Of a DNA stretch of 64,000 bases, positions 9,966 through 21,169 are shown piece by piece. This stretch comes from Corynascus novoguineensis (Eukaryota > Ascomycota > Sordariomycetes > Sordariales > Chaetomiaceae), in NCBI GenBank assembly GCA_033296725.1, contig MU857609.1, positions 186,001 through 250,000 of the forward strand, given 5' to 3'. Numbering within the stretch: the stretch's first letter is position 1; each line of letters starts with the position of its first letter. The notes beneath the pieces are model-generated. The model was not told the origin of the DNA and made no database searches. It saw only the letters and a list, made by a program, of their open reading frames with translations. The translations under genes were made by a program, and so were the position numbers.

Positions 9966-12773
9966 ATGAACTCCGACGCCAACTCGCAGAATTATCAAAA
10001 CTCACACGCCTTTGACCCTGAAGAACATGTAGAGCAGCCCCGTACGTGTGCTGCCCGGAGTCTGTAATTGCACTGCTGTTTTGCTCATGGCCGTCTCCTC
10101 ATAGGACCGCATATGCAGCCTTCTCCCGAGGTGAGACTCAGACGAGATCCTCTGCCACCTTCAGATTCGCATCCACGGCACTTGCAAACGCAAACCATTC
10201 ATCAACCGGCCATTCCTTACGCTTCATCTACCCCGTCACTTCCGCCGGATCTCTCTAGTCAGGACGCTATCTTCGGACCCCCCACCGTTGCCCGATCGTA
10301 TGGGCCTCCCGTCATTATCGAGGGTCCCTACCGCCGCGTCCCCGAGATTCCCCCTTTGGCACCCTATCAGCAGGCAGCTTGGGAGGCCTCGACAAACTCA
10401 GCCATGGTGACCGATTTTCGGGAAGAACTGGCCCGCCTAGACGGTGTCATCACACCAGGAATCGACAACACGCCATTTATTCAGTACGCTATCGAGGCAC
10501 TCAGCCGAGACAGAGACACTGAGTACTCAGCCGCCAATTCGGGCAGCCAGACTTCATCATACCCTCTCAACACCGCACTGGCGCAGGAACGCCAGTCTTA
10601 CCAACCCCGGCGGTCACAGCAGCAGCAGCAGCAACCGCAGCAACCAGAGCAACCACAGCAGCAGCAGCAACCCCTTCCGGTTTCCAGCCCTCTACCGGTC
10701 CGCCCTCCGGTCGCTCATCCTCATGCCGAGACTACCCGGCCAGAAGCCCAGCAGCAACAACCTCCGCGCCCGTTCGTCCTGGGGCCACGGGAATCAGCTC
10801 ATTCCCTCGCTGAGAGTCTCCTGAAGAAAGGCTCACGCCCAGCCCAGCCTCACGAATGGAGGCCTGTCGAGAAGGATGAGCTCATTTCCAGCGCCGGCCA
10901 TGCACCACTGCCGACGTTCAGGCCATGGCCGCTGCGGACTCCGGCACTCCTCGTCTTTATGCTCCTCTGCGTTTTGATGATTGCCGCCCTAATATTGAGC
11001 GCCGTCTACTCGCAACTCCATCAGGGTTTGCTGGAATGGGAGGGAATATACGGTGGGCGGTACTTCCTCTTTCGCCTCGTCCCGCAGCTGATAGCTGCTA
11101 TGGTGCTGCTATATGCACAATACCTGGTTACAACCATGATGCGCATGGTGCCCTTTGCGCGGCTGGCGTCCAAGGTGCCAGAGGAGCGAGAAGGCGCCCT
11201 GTTTCAGGAACTGTACCCCTCGTTCCTCTGGCCCCGCTTGGTCGGTCCGTGGAATGTCTGGGTCCCCGTTCTCATCACTTGGCTGATCAATTTTACCATC
11301 CCCCTCCAAAGCTCGCTGTTCACCGTCGTCCTTGTGGACCAGAGATGGATCTGGGCGACTGTCCAGGGAGTCGCCTGGACCCTCGTCGCGCTCTACTTAG
11401 CCCTGTTAGCCTCAACCGTGATCATCTGGCGGTACTGGGCTGGTCTGGAGAGCACCGGCGTCATCTGGGACCCTCGTTCCATAGCCGATATCGCCGCTCT
11501 GGTTTCCGAGACCAACACGGCCGACGACTACCGCGGAACCCAGCTGGCTCGAAGCCGCGACGGCATCCGCTTTGCTCTGCGCCGCCGCACCACCGACAGG
11601 TTGTGCTACTGGACCTGGAAAGACGGCCGCCACGGGCTTTGGCACACCCTCGGCAGCCCCATGGATGACGCAGACCCTTTGCTCCCCATTCCAGCCCCAA
11701 CCAGCGGTCAACCCATGGAGCGGCTCGACGAAAAGCACCCCGATTACGACCCCGAAGCCTCCAACCAGGCCCCCTACCACAAGTACAACTATCTTCCACT
11801 CCCGCTGCGTACCTCTCCTCTCCTCTGGGCGACCCTCACGGCAACGATTCTCCTCATCGCCATCTTCATCGCTACCTTCCTCCCCTCCACCCGCCTGGCA
11901 AGGGGCTTCCGGCCGACGCTGCGCACCACCCCGCGCGGGGGTGCCTTCTCCCCAGCCGACTTCTTTTTCGCATTTTTGCCTTCGCTGATCGGCACGTTTG
12001 TCTTCTTGGCGTACCAAACCCTCGACAGGCACCTGCGCGTTTTGCAGCCGTGGGCCGCCATGTCTTGCCTGTCTTCATCTTCTTCCTCTTCTTCGTCACC
12101 AATACCGCTCCATAGAAACGGCAGCGGCGCACCTGCCGAGGCGAGCGTGCTCGCCGACTACGCGGCCTGCGCGCCGGGTGAGGTGACAGTCCGCGCGCTG
12201 CGCAGCGGTCACTGGCGCGTCGCCGGCGTGTCGCTGCTCGCCACCCTCTTCGCGCTCGTCCCTGTGCTGGCGGGCGGCTCCTTCATGGCCGTCACGCCCA
12301 TCGTCGTCCCCGACACGCTGGGAGGAAGAGAAGAAGGAGAAGAAGCGTGGGGAGAGGTGCGCATGTTCGCCAACGAGGTGGCCTACGGGATTCTCTTGGG
12401 CTTGCTGGTGCTGTACGTCGTCGGTCTGGTCGCGCTGTTCCCCCGCAGGGCGTCCTTCCGAATGCCACACAGCGTCACGTGCCTAGCCGAGGTGATCGGG
12501 TACCTTGTCAACTCGGAGATCCGAGAGGAGCCGGCGTTCAAGCGGTGCGTCAGCCGGCGCGAGATGGCGGGCAAGATGGGAGTCGGAAGCGGCGTGCCGC
12601 CGGAGATGCAAACGAGGTGGGTGTTCGGATTTGGCAATGGTGGCGGCGTGGGGGGGAAGGGCGCCGAGAAAGGAGGGGCAGGAGGAGAGCTCGGGGTGAG
12701 GAGAGTGAGCAGGTTTACTGAGAAGAGAAGGGTCAGGAAGAGTCAGATTCGAATTCGTCGGGCGTTCTTGTGA
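9966..12773 (+). CDS. DUF3433 family multi-pass membrane protein
   Basis: Fungal membrane protein of the DUF3433 family; biochemical function unknown. Exons 9966-10041 and 10105-12773 are joined by a 63-base phase-1 intron and give 914 residues. The small first exon was chosen because the long frame has no ATG at its 5' end, and joining at GTACGT...CATAG gives a continuous frame from an ATG. The first 290 residues are hydrophilic with a Gln-rich tract coded by mixed CAG/CAA codons (about 10617-10670). Two similar halves follow, each a set of hydrophobic segments (for example around 10945-11020, 11260-11440, 11815-11890 and 12220-12310). The conserved-looking WDPRSIADIAAL motif lies after the first half, as in other family members. 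The C-terminus is Gly-rich and basic. Family call is confident, role is not known. Confidence 0.85.
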
Positions 12774-13931
12774 GCCTGCTTACTTTGGAAGAGTGGTGAG
12801 GGTTATGGCATGATGAGATGGATGCCATCAGATGTGCTGGTCCCATTGGACAGAGCTTGTCTTGCTCTTCCGCAGCTCATATTTTAGTTTGCATGCATGG
12901 CGCGGCGCCGAGTTATGAGGTGACGGAGTTATGATTTATGTGGTATCACGATAGGCGTTGTTAATGTTTGTTGGGGCAATGGCCTCAGATCAATGTATTT
13001 ACGACGGGGAATGAAAGGGGGAGAGTTGTATTGAAATCGACACTGTATAGCTATTTGGATGCAGTGGGTTTGTAGCAATATCATTTTATCAAGGCAGAAA
13101 TGACCGGAGCTTAGGCGAACGATCACCGGGCGATTAATACCCTTCTCGCCTCTTCTTGCTGTATCTAAATCACATGCTGGAGCTGAGTTCACTGGCTGGA
13201 GAACAGTTCAATGCACTAGCGGCTGCAGTTGAAAGAACGCCACGCGCCTTACTCAAAGGGTTGAAAGCAGAAGAGGGAACAGTGTCTCTGAGACTTGAGC
13301 CATGCACAGTCAGAGGCTGCTACGGAGCTGCTATAGGCCATGCTCGATTTCCTCATGTGGACAATCACACAGAGTCAATTTTGCGACTGCATGATTGTAC
13401 AGTGAATAATCCAGATTGGCATCCACATCGAAAGTTTCGAGTCACTCGAATTCATGATATAAGAGCCAAACCAGCGACCCTCGCCACTTCCAGTCCCCAA
13501 ATAAACCAAAAGAAGCCAAATCCAATTCTCCACATAGACAGCATATATCATGGCCCACCATCTATCATACCAATACCGCCATCTCATCATAATCATATTG
13601 TAGCTTTTGCCCCGACCAGGTCAACGAGGCTGTCACCCGAACCAACCAAGTTCAACCAGTAACAGTGAATAAGACGCCGAATAATTCCGTGGGCAGACAT
13701 GTAATAATGGAAGCAACGGTGAGAAAAAAGAAAGGGAGAAAGTTTTCAGTACTTCCAACCAGCGGTTGCCCGCCCCCATTGTCAAAAAGAGAAAGAACCG
13801 GCTCACCAAATGAAAATACAAAACAAAAAAAAGGTCAAGATGGCCATAGGAAGGAGAGAAAAAGGCTGGAAAATCCTGGAGAGAAAAGAATAAAGGACCG
13901 AAAAAAAGAAAGAAAGAGGGTTAATAGATAG
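12774..13931. other. Convergent intergenic region
   Basis: Lies between the 3' ends of the DUF3433 gene and the minus-strand disordered-protein gene. A plus-strand frame at 13156-13662 has no recognisable domain. The last 250 bases (13,680-13,930) are purine-rich on the plus strand, that is, pyrimidine-rich in the 3' flank of the minus-strand gene. Confidence 0.4.
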
Positions 13932-15530
13932 TCAATCCAGCCTTTTCCTTCTCAAAATCCTGCCCAGAAACAGATCTCCTCTCTTTTTCCCGGTGCCAGT
14001 CTTCTCCCCCTTCCCCCTCCCAGTCTGCTGCTCCTCTCCTCCAACGGCAGAAGCAGCGCCGGCACACCTCGGCAAATCCATGCTCACGACCCCCCTCGAC
14101 GCTGCCGCCTTGATGGCTGCGGTCGCGCCGCCGCTACCACCCATCCTAGACCTCTTCGCCGTGGCATCTAGGGTCTGAGAGATGCCAGTTCTACCATCAT
14201 CGACGCCATCTCCACTAAAACCCTTGTCCCCCGCCGCCGCTGCTGAAGAAGACGTCGGTGATCCCTCATCGCTTACACTTCGCTTATGATCTGAACTAAC
14301 ACCTGGACTTTTCCCTTTTCGCTTATCGGGGCCGCGGTGGTCGTTATGATGGTTGTTGTGATGAACTAGCCCGAGCATGAAACGACGGGCAAGGTTCCTG
14401 GCGGACTGGGGGCTGGTCGGCCGGCTGTTGTCATCGTCTTCGTCATCTGAGTCGGTCTCAAAGACAGATATTTGAGGGGGGGAAGGGTACTGCTCCACGG
14501 GCAGAGGGGGGAGCGGCCGGTCTCTGTAGAGACCGACTGGGCCCGACGGATGCATGTCTTGGGTAGGGAGGCCGGGAGGATGGACCTGGCACTGGGTTTG
14601 GGTTGGGTTCGCGAGTGATGGCGAGGACCGCGTTATGATTCTGGATAAGGAGTTGGGTAGGCTTGTGTGCGGAGAAGAGCAGCCTTTCGGTTCGAGAGGG
14701 AGGTAGTTAGGACAATCGGATGAGGTTTTGGTCGAAGGAGAATGTGGAGGGGTTGGCCCAGGGCTCCGGAGTAATAGCGGTATGGAGTCGGACGAGCTTG
14801 CCGCGATGGAAACGCCATGCATTGAGCTAGGGGTTGGGGCCCTTGAAGAGCCTGGCCTGGACGCTGCTGTCGCCTTGTTTTTCCCGTCTGCAGCGGCCAT
14901 TCGCAAGCGTGGTGGGGATGGGAAACGATGAGAAAGCGGCGATGCTTCCAGTACCGGTGGCCGGGAAGTCGGAGATGTCTGGGCTGGCACGAGATTGCGC
15001 TTTGAAGGGTCGGTTGGTGAAGGAAACAGAGAATAGCGGGTCTTGGTGGGAGTCCTTGGGGGACGGGGGCTTTGTACAGGACACGAAGAGACGTCACGCC
15101 GAGCTGGCTGGCCACTCGGGCATGCCGAGTCCAGCAGGTTACCTGTTGTTGGAAAGTCTTCTCGTTTCATTGCAGGGTCTCGAGATGTGTCTCTGCGGGG
15201 CCCGGTAGCGTCGATGGGCGCCGGATGGTTATTTGGATCCCTCCTCTGCTCTTCCCTCACATGCCAGGAGTTCCACGAGTTCACCTCCGATATCCGATAG
15301 TGAGAGTCGTCTTCAGCCGAGAAATCAGAGCCGTGGTCTTCGACCAACTGTGGGGGAGACGAGTCAGATCCCTGCGAGCTCCGGATTGCCGGCTGTTCCT
15401 TTGGGCAAAAGTGAACAGAACCCGCTCGGGGGTAGGAGAAGTTGGCAATGTGTTGTTGCCTTGGAACGGGCTGACACCGTCTCTCATCATTTGCGTGGTC
15501 GTCCATCATGGATGGCTTCATCAACCACAT
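13932..15530 (-). CDS. Predicted disordered Ser/Pro-rich protein, unknown function
   Basis: A single 532-residue frame starting at an ATG on the minus strand. I do not recognise a family. The sequence is dominated by Ser, Pro, Thr and Arg, with many SP and TP pairs (possible proline-directed phosphorylation sites). An acidic patch (DSDDEDDD) is followed by NLARRFMLGLVHHNNHHND, which looks like the only ordered segment, then Gly/Ala/Lys-rich sequence and a basic C-terminus (GRILRRKRLD). There is no signal peptide or membrane segment. Three methionines lie in the first nine residues, so the start could be slightly downstream. The uninterrupted length in GC-rich DNA and the consistent composition support a real gene; function is unknown. 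Confidence 0.6.
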   Translation of the reverse strand: MWLMKPSMMDDHANDERRCQPVPRQQHIANFSYPRAGSVHFCPKEQPAIRSSQGSDSSPPQLVEDHGSDFSAEDDSHYRISEVNSWNSWHVREEQRRDPNNHPAPIDATGPRRDTSRDPAMKREDFPTTGNLLDSACPSGQPARRDVSSCPVQSPRPPRTPTKTRYSLFPSPTDPSKRNLVPAQTSPTSRPPVLEASPLSHRFPSPPRLRMAAADGKNKATAASRPGSSRAPTPSSMHGVSIAASSSDSIPLLLRSPGPTPPHSPSTKTSSDCPNYLPLEPKGCSSPHTSLPNSLSRIITRSSPSLANPTQTQCQVHPPGLPTQDMHPSGPVGLYRDRPLPPLPVEQYPSPPQISVFETDSDDEDDDNSRPTSPQSARNLARRFMLGLVHHNNHHNDHRGPDKRKGKSPGVSSDHKRSVSDEGSPTSSSAAAAGDKGFSGDGVDDGRTGISQTLDATAKRSRMGGSGGATAAIKAAASRGVVSMDLPRCAGAASAVGGEEQQTGRGKGEKTGTGKKRGDLFLGRILRRKRLD

Positions 15531-18500
15531 GGTGGTAATTAACGCTCCAACGGAGAGAAATGGAAATTAAAAAGATAAAGAATCAAGAAATTCGTTTGTT
15601 TAAAACGGCAGAGAAGTAGCAAGAATCTAGACTTGAAATGAAACAGGTAACCTCGTAACTGGTCAACGTGAGTGTGCAGTTAAAAAGAGTCAGATGCTAT
15701 ACGCCGGCGATGCCATGCATCCTGTACCAAGACTTTCCCCAGGAATTCGGCACTGAGAAGGCGAACCAGCGGGATCTGAGGCTGTCAAAAGCAACGTCAC
15801 TTGCACGATCGGGCGATCGTAGGGAGGAGGGAGAAATACATGCAAACTAATGCGAGAGATAGGGAAGCTGGTCGAGGAATGCCTTGGAAAGAATATCCAA
15901 CGCCAGCGTGAACAAGGGAGTGGCTAACACAACCTTCCCGGCACACGGGGGGGCAGCGGGACGGGCACGACTACTCTTTACCCCATCAGTGCCCATCAAC
16001 AGCGAGCCCCATGTACATGTACGCCCTCGCATTGCTTTGCCCAGGTAATGGGTGGGCCGGACTCCAGTAGATTGCAGCAAGGGCGCGTCAAAACGCGTTC
16101 CGTGCTTGGGCCTAGCCTTGCCTTTGGTCCGTGGCCGATGCCCATGACGTATCACAGAACGAACCCCAGGACCGCCGCCGAGGCAAACTGCTGAGATTGT
16201 CGGAAGTTGCCGGTTTGTCCCTCGATCGGGGAGGTCGATGCGTGATGGTCTTTCTAAATACCATGTATCTTGAAAAGCCTATATCGAAAAGAGTGTCTCC
16301 GTGAAACTCTAGAGGCAAAATGATCCGAAGTTTCTTCCAAGGTCCGACTACTTCGTACTGTCAACACTTTCGTACAAACCAGCCCATTCTTGCGCCACGG
16401 GAAACGCCGTCGATACCAAGACAAAATCTGATTCAGGTACAAGGGCCCAAAGACGTGTTTCGGCAGGCCAAAAGGTGCTGTAGACAACCGAGTAACGAGG
16501 GGTCTCCATCAACTTTCCAATACATAGCTCTACCCTGTCAGTCAAGAAAACGAACTGGACTCAACAGCTGAACCGGAAGAAAAGAGAGAAGGCAGACAGA
16601 TTTCAGACCGCTGACAAACCGAGACACTGCGCGGTCATGTCCAAGGCACTCAGCGTCGACGCCAGGCTTTGCGGCCAGAAGCAACGCGGCCGACCTTGCG
16701 AGTTGTTGTCTCAAAACTACCCTTGCTTGCCTTGCCTTCTCGTTTGTCGATCTCCCGACACTCCATGAATGCCAAGAAATCGCCAAGACGCAACACTGAT
16801 CCAATCGGGACTCACCGGCCCCGTGCGACAGCCACTTCAGGTCGACTGGGGCAAGATGCGAAACCAGAAAAGCCGTTGGCAGCTCCTTTGAGAGGATCAA
16901 CCTTGATGGACCGGCATTGGGGAAGACGCAGAAGACCTGGGGTATACGGCGAGCAGGACCGAATAAGCTAAGCCACCTCCCCCCGCTGCAACACTCAGGT
17001 TTGTTGATTGCAAGCCAAAGGGTTGATTGCTGCCCTTCAAGCCTTCCCAGGAGGTTCCCCGGGCCCGTTTAAGAAGGGAAGGAATGAAAGGCAGCAGCAA
17101 TCACAACTAGTTCGCACTTTCCCTTCTTGTGGCTCAGGCCCATGTTTGAACTTTCCTACTGGTCCCATGACTCGACCATTGCCTTGATCGGAATGTGCCG
17201 TAAACTCGCATGCCCAATCGAGACTTTTTTTCCCTAGATTGACTTAGAACCCGTCCAACACCTGCCAGACCTGCATCGCCACTGCATAGTACCGATCTGG
17301 GTCGCAATTGCATGTTGGATTCTTGTTGAGAATCGTAAACTGCAGTTTCCCATTTCAAACCAACGGCAGGAACCGCAGTTCTGACACTAGACCAACAATT
17401 TGCCGTTGTCTTGTGGCGAGGCCTTCAATTGTGTTTTTCTCGCTCCAGCCGTATCCACCTGGTATTGCACCGCTCCTCAATCAGTGGCCAAGCTACGCAA
17501 TCTTTTCTTGCTTTTCACTTTGCCATTCTTGTTTTCTTTTGACTGTTTCTTGTTGTCCTCTCTTGTTAGCAGTCTAAAGCCGAACAATCCAACTCAGAAA
17601 GTTGAGGGAGGATGGTAGTAGATAACTGAGCCAACATCGGAGCACAGCGGAGCAAACTCTCCTGGTCACATATGAACCAGAACCCACCGGTATCAACTGC
17701 GACGCAATTCTGATCATCATCTACAGCCTTTCCAATATTAAACGCCAGCCGACCACTAACCATATCGGACAGTGTGACAATCAGCGCTGTCAGGGGTGAA
17801 CGTGACAAGCAAAATGGAATTTTGCAGCTTAAAAGACACAAGTCAGGTCCACAACAACGCCAGCTTCGTCACATCGCCGTCCCAAAAGAGCAACCCTGAA
17901 GTGTAAGGAGACGCCGTGTAACCCGTGAGAGAGAAGCCCATTCCGCCGTGTTGGATGTCCCGCTGGTCTGGTTTGGTGCCGTCGGCAATGTAACAGTGAC
18001 TGTGCGACCTCGATTGAGAAAAAACTGCTCCGAGATCGGAAACTTTGGACTTGGCCGCCTCGATTCCAATACTGAGAAGGATTGCCCATGGCTCGTTGTT
18101 GAAATTCTGCCCTCTTCCAGAACAAAGGAGATACAGTACGCTCGCGCTCTCGATTCGGGCGTTGAATCCTTAAACCCGCTGTTTACGCTCAATGTTCCCT
18201 ACGCCGGAGTAGCCACTCGACCCTGTGTGCGCGGTGGATCAGTATGCGATCTTTCTGGTGACAATGCTCTACACTGGCATAGAGCTTGGGTACGTAGTAC
18301 CCAGCTAATATCTCCAACTCGAGGCAGGTCTGATCGATACCCATTCTCTCAAGACAATATTAACCCGAAGGCTGACCGAGTGGCGGCGACCTCGGCTACG
18401 GCTATGCCCAAGGTGGCGCTGGCCGTGTTCAAAGCGTAGCCAAGTGATTTGTGCACTTTTTGGGAGCTGAAAGACCACACAGTACGATGGGCTGATGACA

Positions 18501-20130
18501 GCGACCGTATGGGATATTTCTATCCCCCGAGCCGAGAGAGAGAAAACCCTTGCCAAACTCGTTCCGTGCTTTAAATGAAGGCTGCGGAGCAAAGAAGACC
18601 CAGCGCATCCCCCTGAGCCTATATTAGGTCAGCTGTCGAGACGCAGAGGTCGCCGCCACCATTGAGTTCTGGTGTAACAGTTATTCTCAAAAGAGGGTAC
18701 GAGCGACCGATTATCCAGTTATGTCGCTCAGCTGAGAGACTGTTGCTAGTAGGCGAGCTATTGCAGAGAGTACCCAGTATACTGTACTCGGTTGTCGAAT
18801 CTCAATGCGGGACCTGGTGTACACCGTTCAAACGACCGGAGCTTATCAATTTTGACTCAATATCCCCCTAGTTACGATAAGTAGGGACGTATGTAGGAAG
18901 CATTGGATTTCGTATCCGCCCCGCACGGAGCGTAGCCCGGTGTACGGATTACAGGAATCCGTTCTTCGGGTGCAGGGTATGGGTACCGACACGGCCTTTC
19001 CGTTCGGTATGTCGTGTCTTGTCCCGAGGTGCCGGCGATGAACTCGGGCATGACTGGGTAGCAGCAATTCGCCGGGACCCACTTCTCGGGCTGCTCCGTT
19101 GATTGAGGCCCGAACCGCCCATCCATATCCGTATTCCCAAGAATGGCCCGGTGTAAGCGTGTTACGTGCTATTGTTCTGCTCGAAGGGATCAATTGGTGT
19201 TTTGCTGAGCTAACTTATGCCACTTAGATCGACCCGGGAGACTGCATAAAACCCGTGGGCAGCGCATTGCATCGCTATTGGGGCCGCAGCTTAAGTATGC
19301 CATCGCCATAGCGGCGGACGCTCGACTCCTTCCACCGATTGGTAAGTCATCATTGGGGCGGCAGACTGATGAACGAGAACCCAGCGCAGGGACCAAACAG
19401 GGAATTTTCTGACAGCGGTTGTCACCCATGGCAGTGAAAGCTGCCGGAACAGGGCAGGAATAAAAGATGGTGTGAAACCCCTGCCCGAACCGCCCTATCG
19501 GGAAGGCTGGGCCCCAGAGCTGAGCTGCGATTGGCACCGGGCGGACCCATTGTTTCGTCACTCATGTACTGCCAACTCATACCTTCCCCTCCCATCAAGC
19601 TCACTCTTTCTGCAGAAGATCCCCAACCCCTCGCTTTTTTTTTTTTTTTTTTTCCCTTTTTCTCTTCCTCTTGAGTTGGATGAGACCGAAGCTGTTCGGA
19701 TATGACGATGGGGCGATTCTGTGTATCCGTGAAAGCAGCTGGGCATGTCAAGTGAGATCGGTGCGGAACGATTTCCTAGAGCGGTCGGTGTAATAACAAC
19801 CTACAAGTATGGTCCTAGTTTGAGCCTGGCAGGGTGGGGTTGGAAGCCGCTGAAGAATGTTGTGGACCCTGATATCGAAGCTGGGATGACGATGGAAAAG
19901 AGGATACAGATCGTGCGACCTACCTAACAGGAAAGGTTCAGGCGTCTCTTCCCATGTCCCCAAGAGCTGATTGACATGTATGGAGTATAGAGTAATCCAT
20001 CCATACCAAGCAGATATAGGGCGCAGGTTAACGTTATTCTTTTCGGACATGCGACCCGTCATGAAGTAGCCTATCTGTGACCGCTCTTTGTAACCTTACC
20101 TTCTCAAATTGGTGTCAAGAGAATCGTCAT
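15531..20130. other. Gene-poor block of about 4.6 kb
   Basis: I find no supported gene. Open frames on both strands (for example 17948-18439 plus and 19190-19561 minus) are unrelated to any family I know and lack splice context. No inverted terminal repeats, reverse transcriptase or transposase motifs were seen. A 19-base poly-T run lies at 19635-19653. Confidence 0.4.
19635..19653 (+). repeat. 19-base poly-T run
   Basis: A homopolymer of 19 thymines followed by further T-rich sequence, in a gene-poor block. It may be a natural slippage tract. Confidence 0.85.
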
Positions 20131-20137
20131 CCTCATC

Positions 20138-20790
20138 CATGTCCAAAATCGCTCGACGGCAAACAGAGATTCAAGACAACAAGGCTCAACCTGAAGCAAT
20201 CATCCGCGACCTCCGTCCCATACAAGTCGTTCACCGAGCAGATCCGGGCCCGTGCACCCGCTAGCGCTCAGTCCCCTGCCCCCCGTTGTTTCGCTATCGG
20301 CAAACTGCCCCAGGGGTTCAGCTGAGCTCTTGACCGATCTTCCAAATTCGCACGTCGCCAAACAACAAAACGGTTCCAGCAACCTGTTGAGCTTCGGCGG
20401 ATTGAACCCTCGTTTCGCGCCATTGGAACTCGAGTATGCCCTGCGCCAGCAGCTAGGCACTCTATTTCCACAGTCATTCGTTTTTGCGCATCGCGGCGGT
20501 GCCTGTCGTGGTGTTGAGATAGCGGTGAGTGACAGCTCTAAGCTTGGCCGCCAAAGCTGGTCGGGCAGCCAGTATCGCGAAACCCAAAACAACAAAAGAA
20601 ATCCTGACACGAGTATCCCGACAGCTTCACTCTCTCTTGTCGCAGGATCCGACACAGCCAGGCGCTAGATGCCCTGAGACGCTCGCCCCAGTCACTCTTT
20701 TTTCTATTAATTCGCATTTTGGCGCTACCGACCTTCGCGCGCTTATGCGAACCAAAGTGATTTTTGGCCCTTGCCAGCCACGCACTTTTT
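20138..20790 (+). other. Candidate cryptic coding segments upstream of the coiled-coil gene
   Basis: Three plus-strand frames here read more like protein than most of the neighbouring sequence: a 41-codon frame from the ATG near 20138, a second at about 20320-20525 ending at a good donor (GTGAGT), and a third at 20529-20790 ending TGA. They lie in different frames. I could not join them into one model with confident splice sites, so this may be a decayed or spurious gene, or unrecognised upstream exons of the next gene. Confidence 0.2.
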
Positions 20791-21169
20791 GAGTTCCCGC
20801 CTCCCGCATTTCCGCACAGCGCCCAACCACTGCAACCTCCAAGCTTGCCTTGCAAGTTGTCGGAGACCCCTGTGCAGCGCCCGAGAGCAGGCTCCTATCC
20901 TCCACTCTTCCATTCTTTCCCATCACCTTCACTTCCCTGCTCCGAGGGACTACGGGAGCACCCTTCGTTGAACACCATCAACCCCAGCCTCTTCTCCTAG
21001 GGTGAGTCGTGCTCGGCTGCTCCCCCGCTGCGAGGTCCATCCCCGCACCCAACCTGCTGTGCCCACCACCAGTGTCTGACGCTTTGGGATTCCCATACAG
21101 CTATAGCAACAGCAACCGGGCTACAGCAGCAGAAATCCACGTCACCACTGCGCGTGGTGACTGTTCGCC

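Noticed and set aside
17948..18439. 163-codon plus frame, with 107- and 98-codon frames opposite
   Set aside because: No family resemblance, no splice context, and the same region is open on both strands, which argues for chance.
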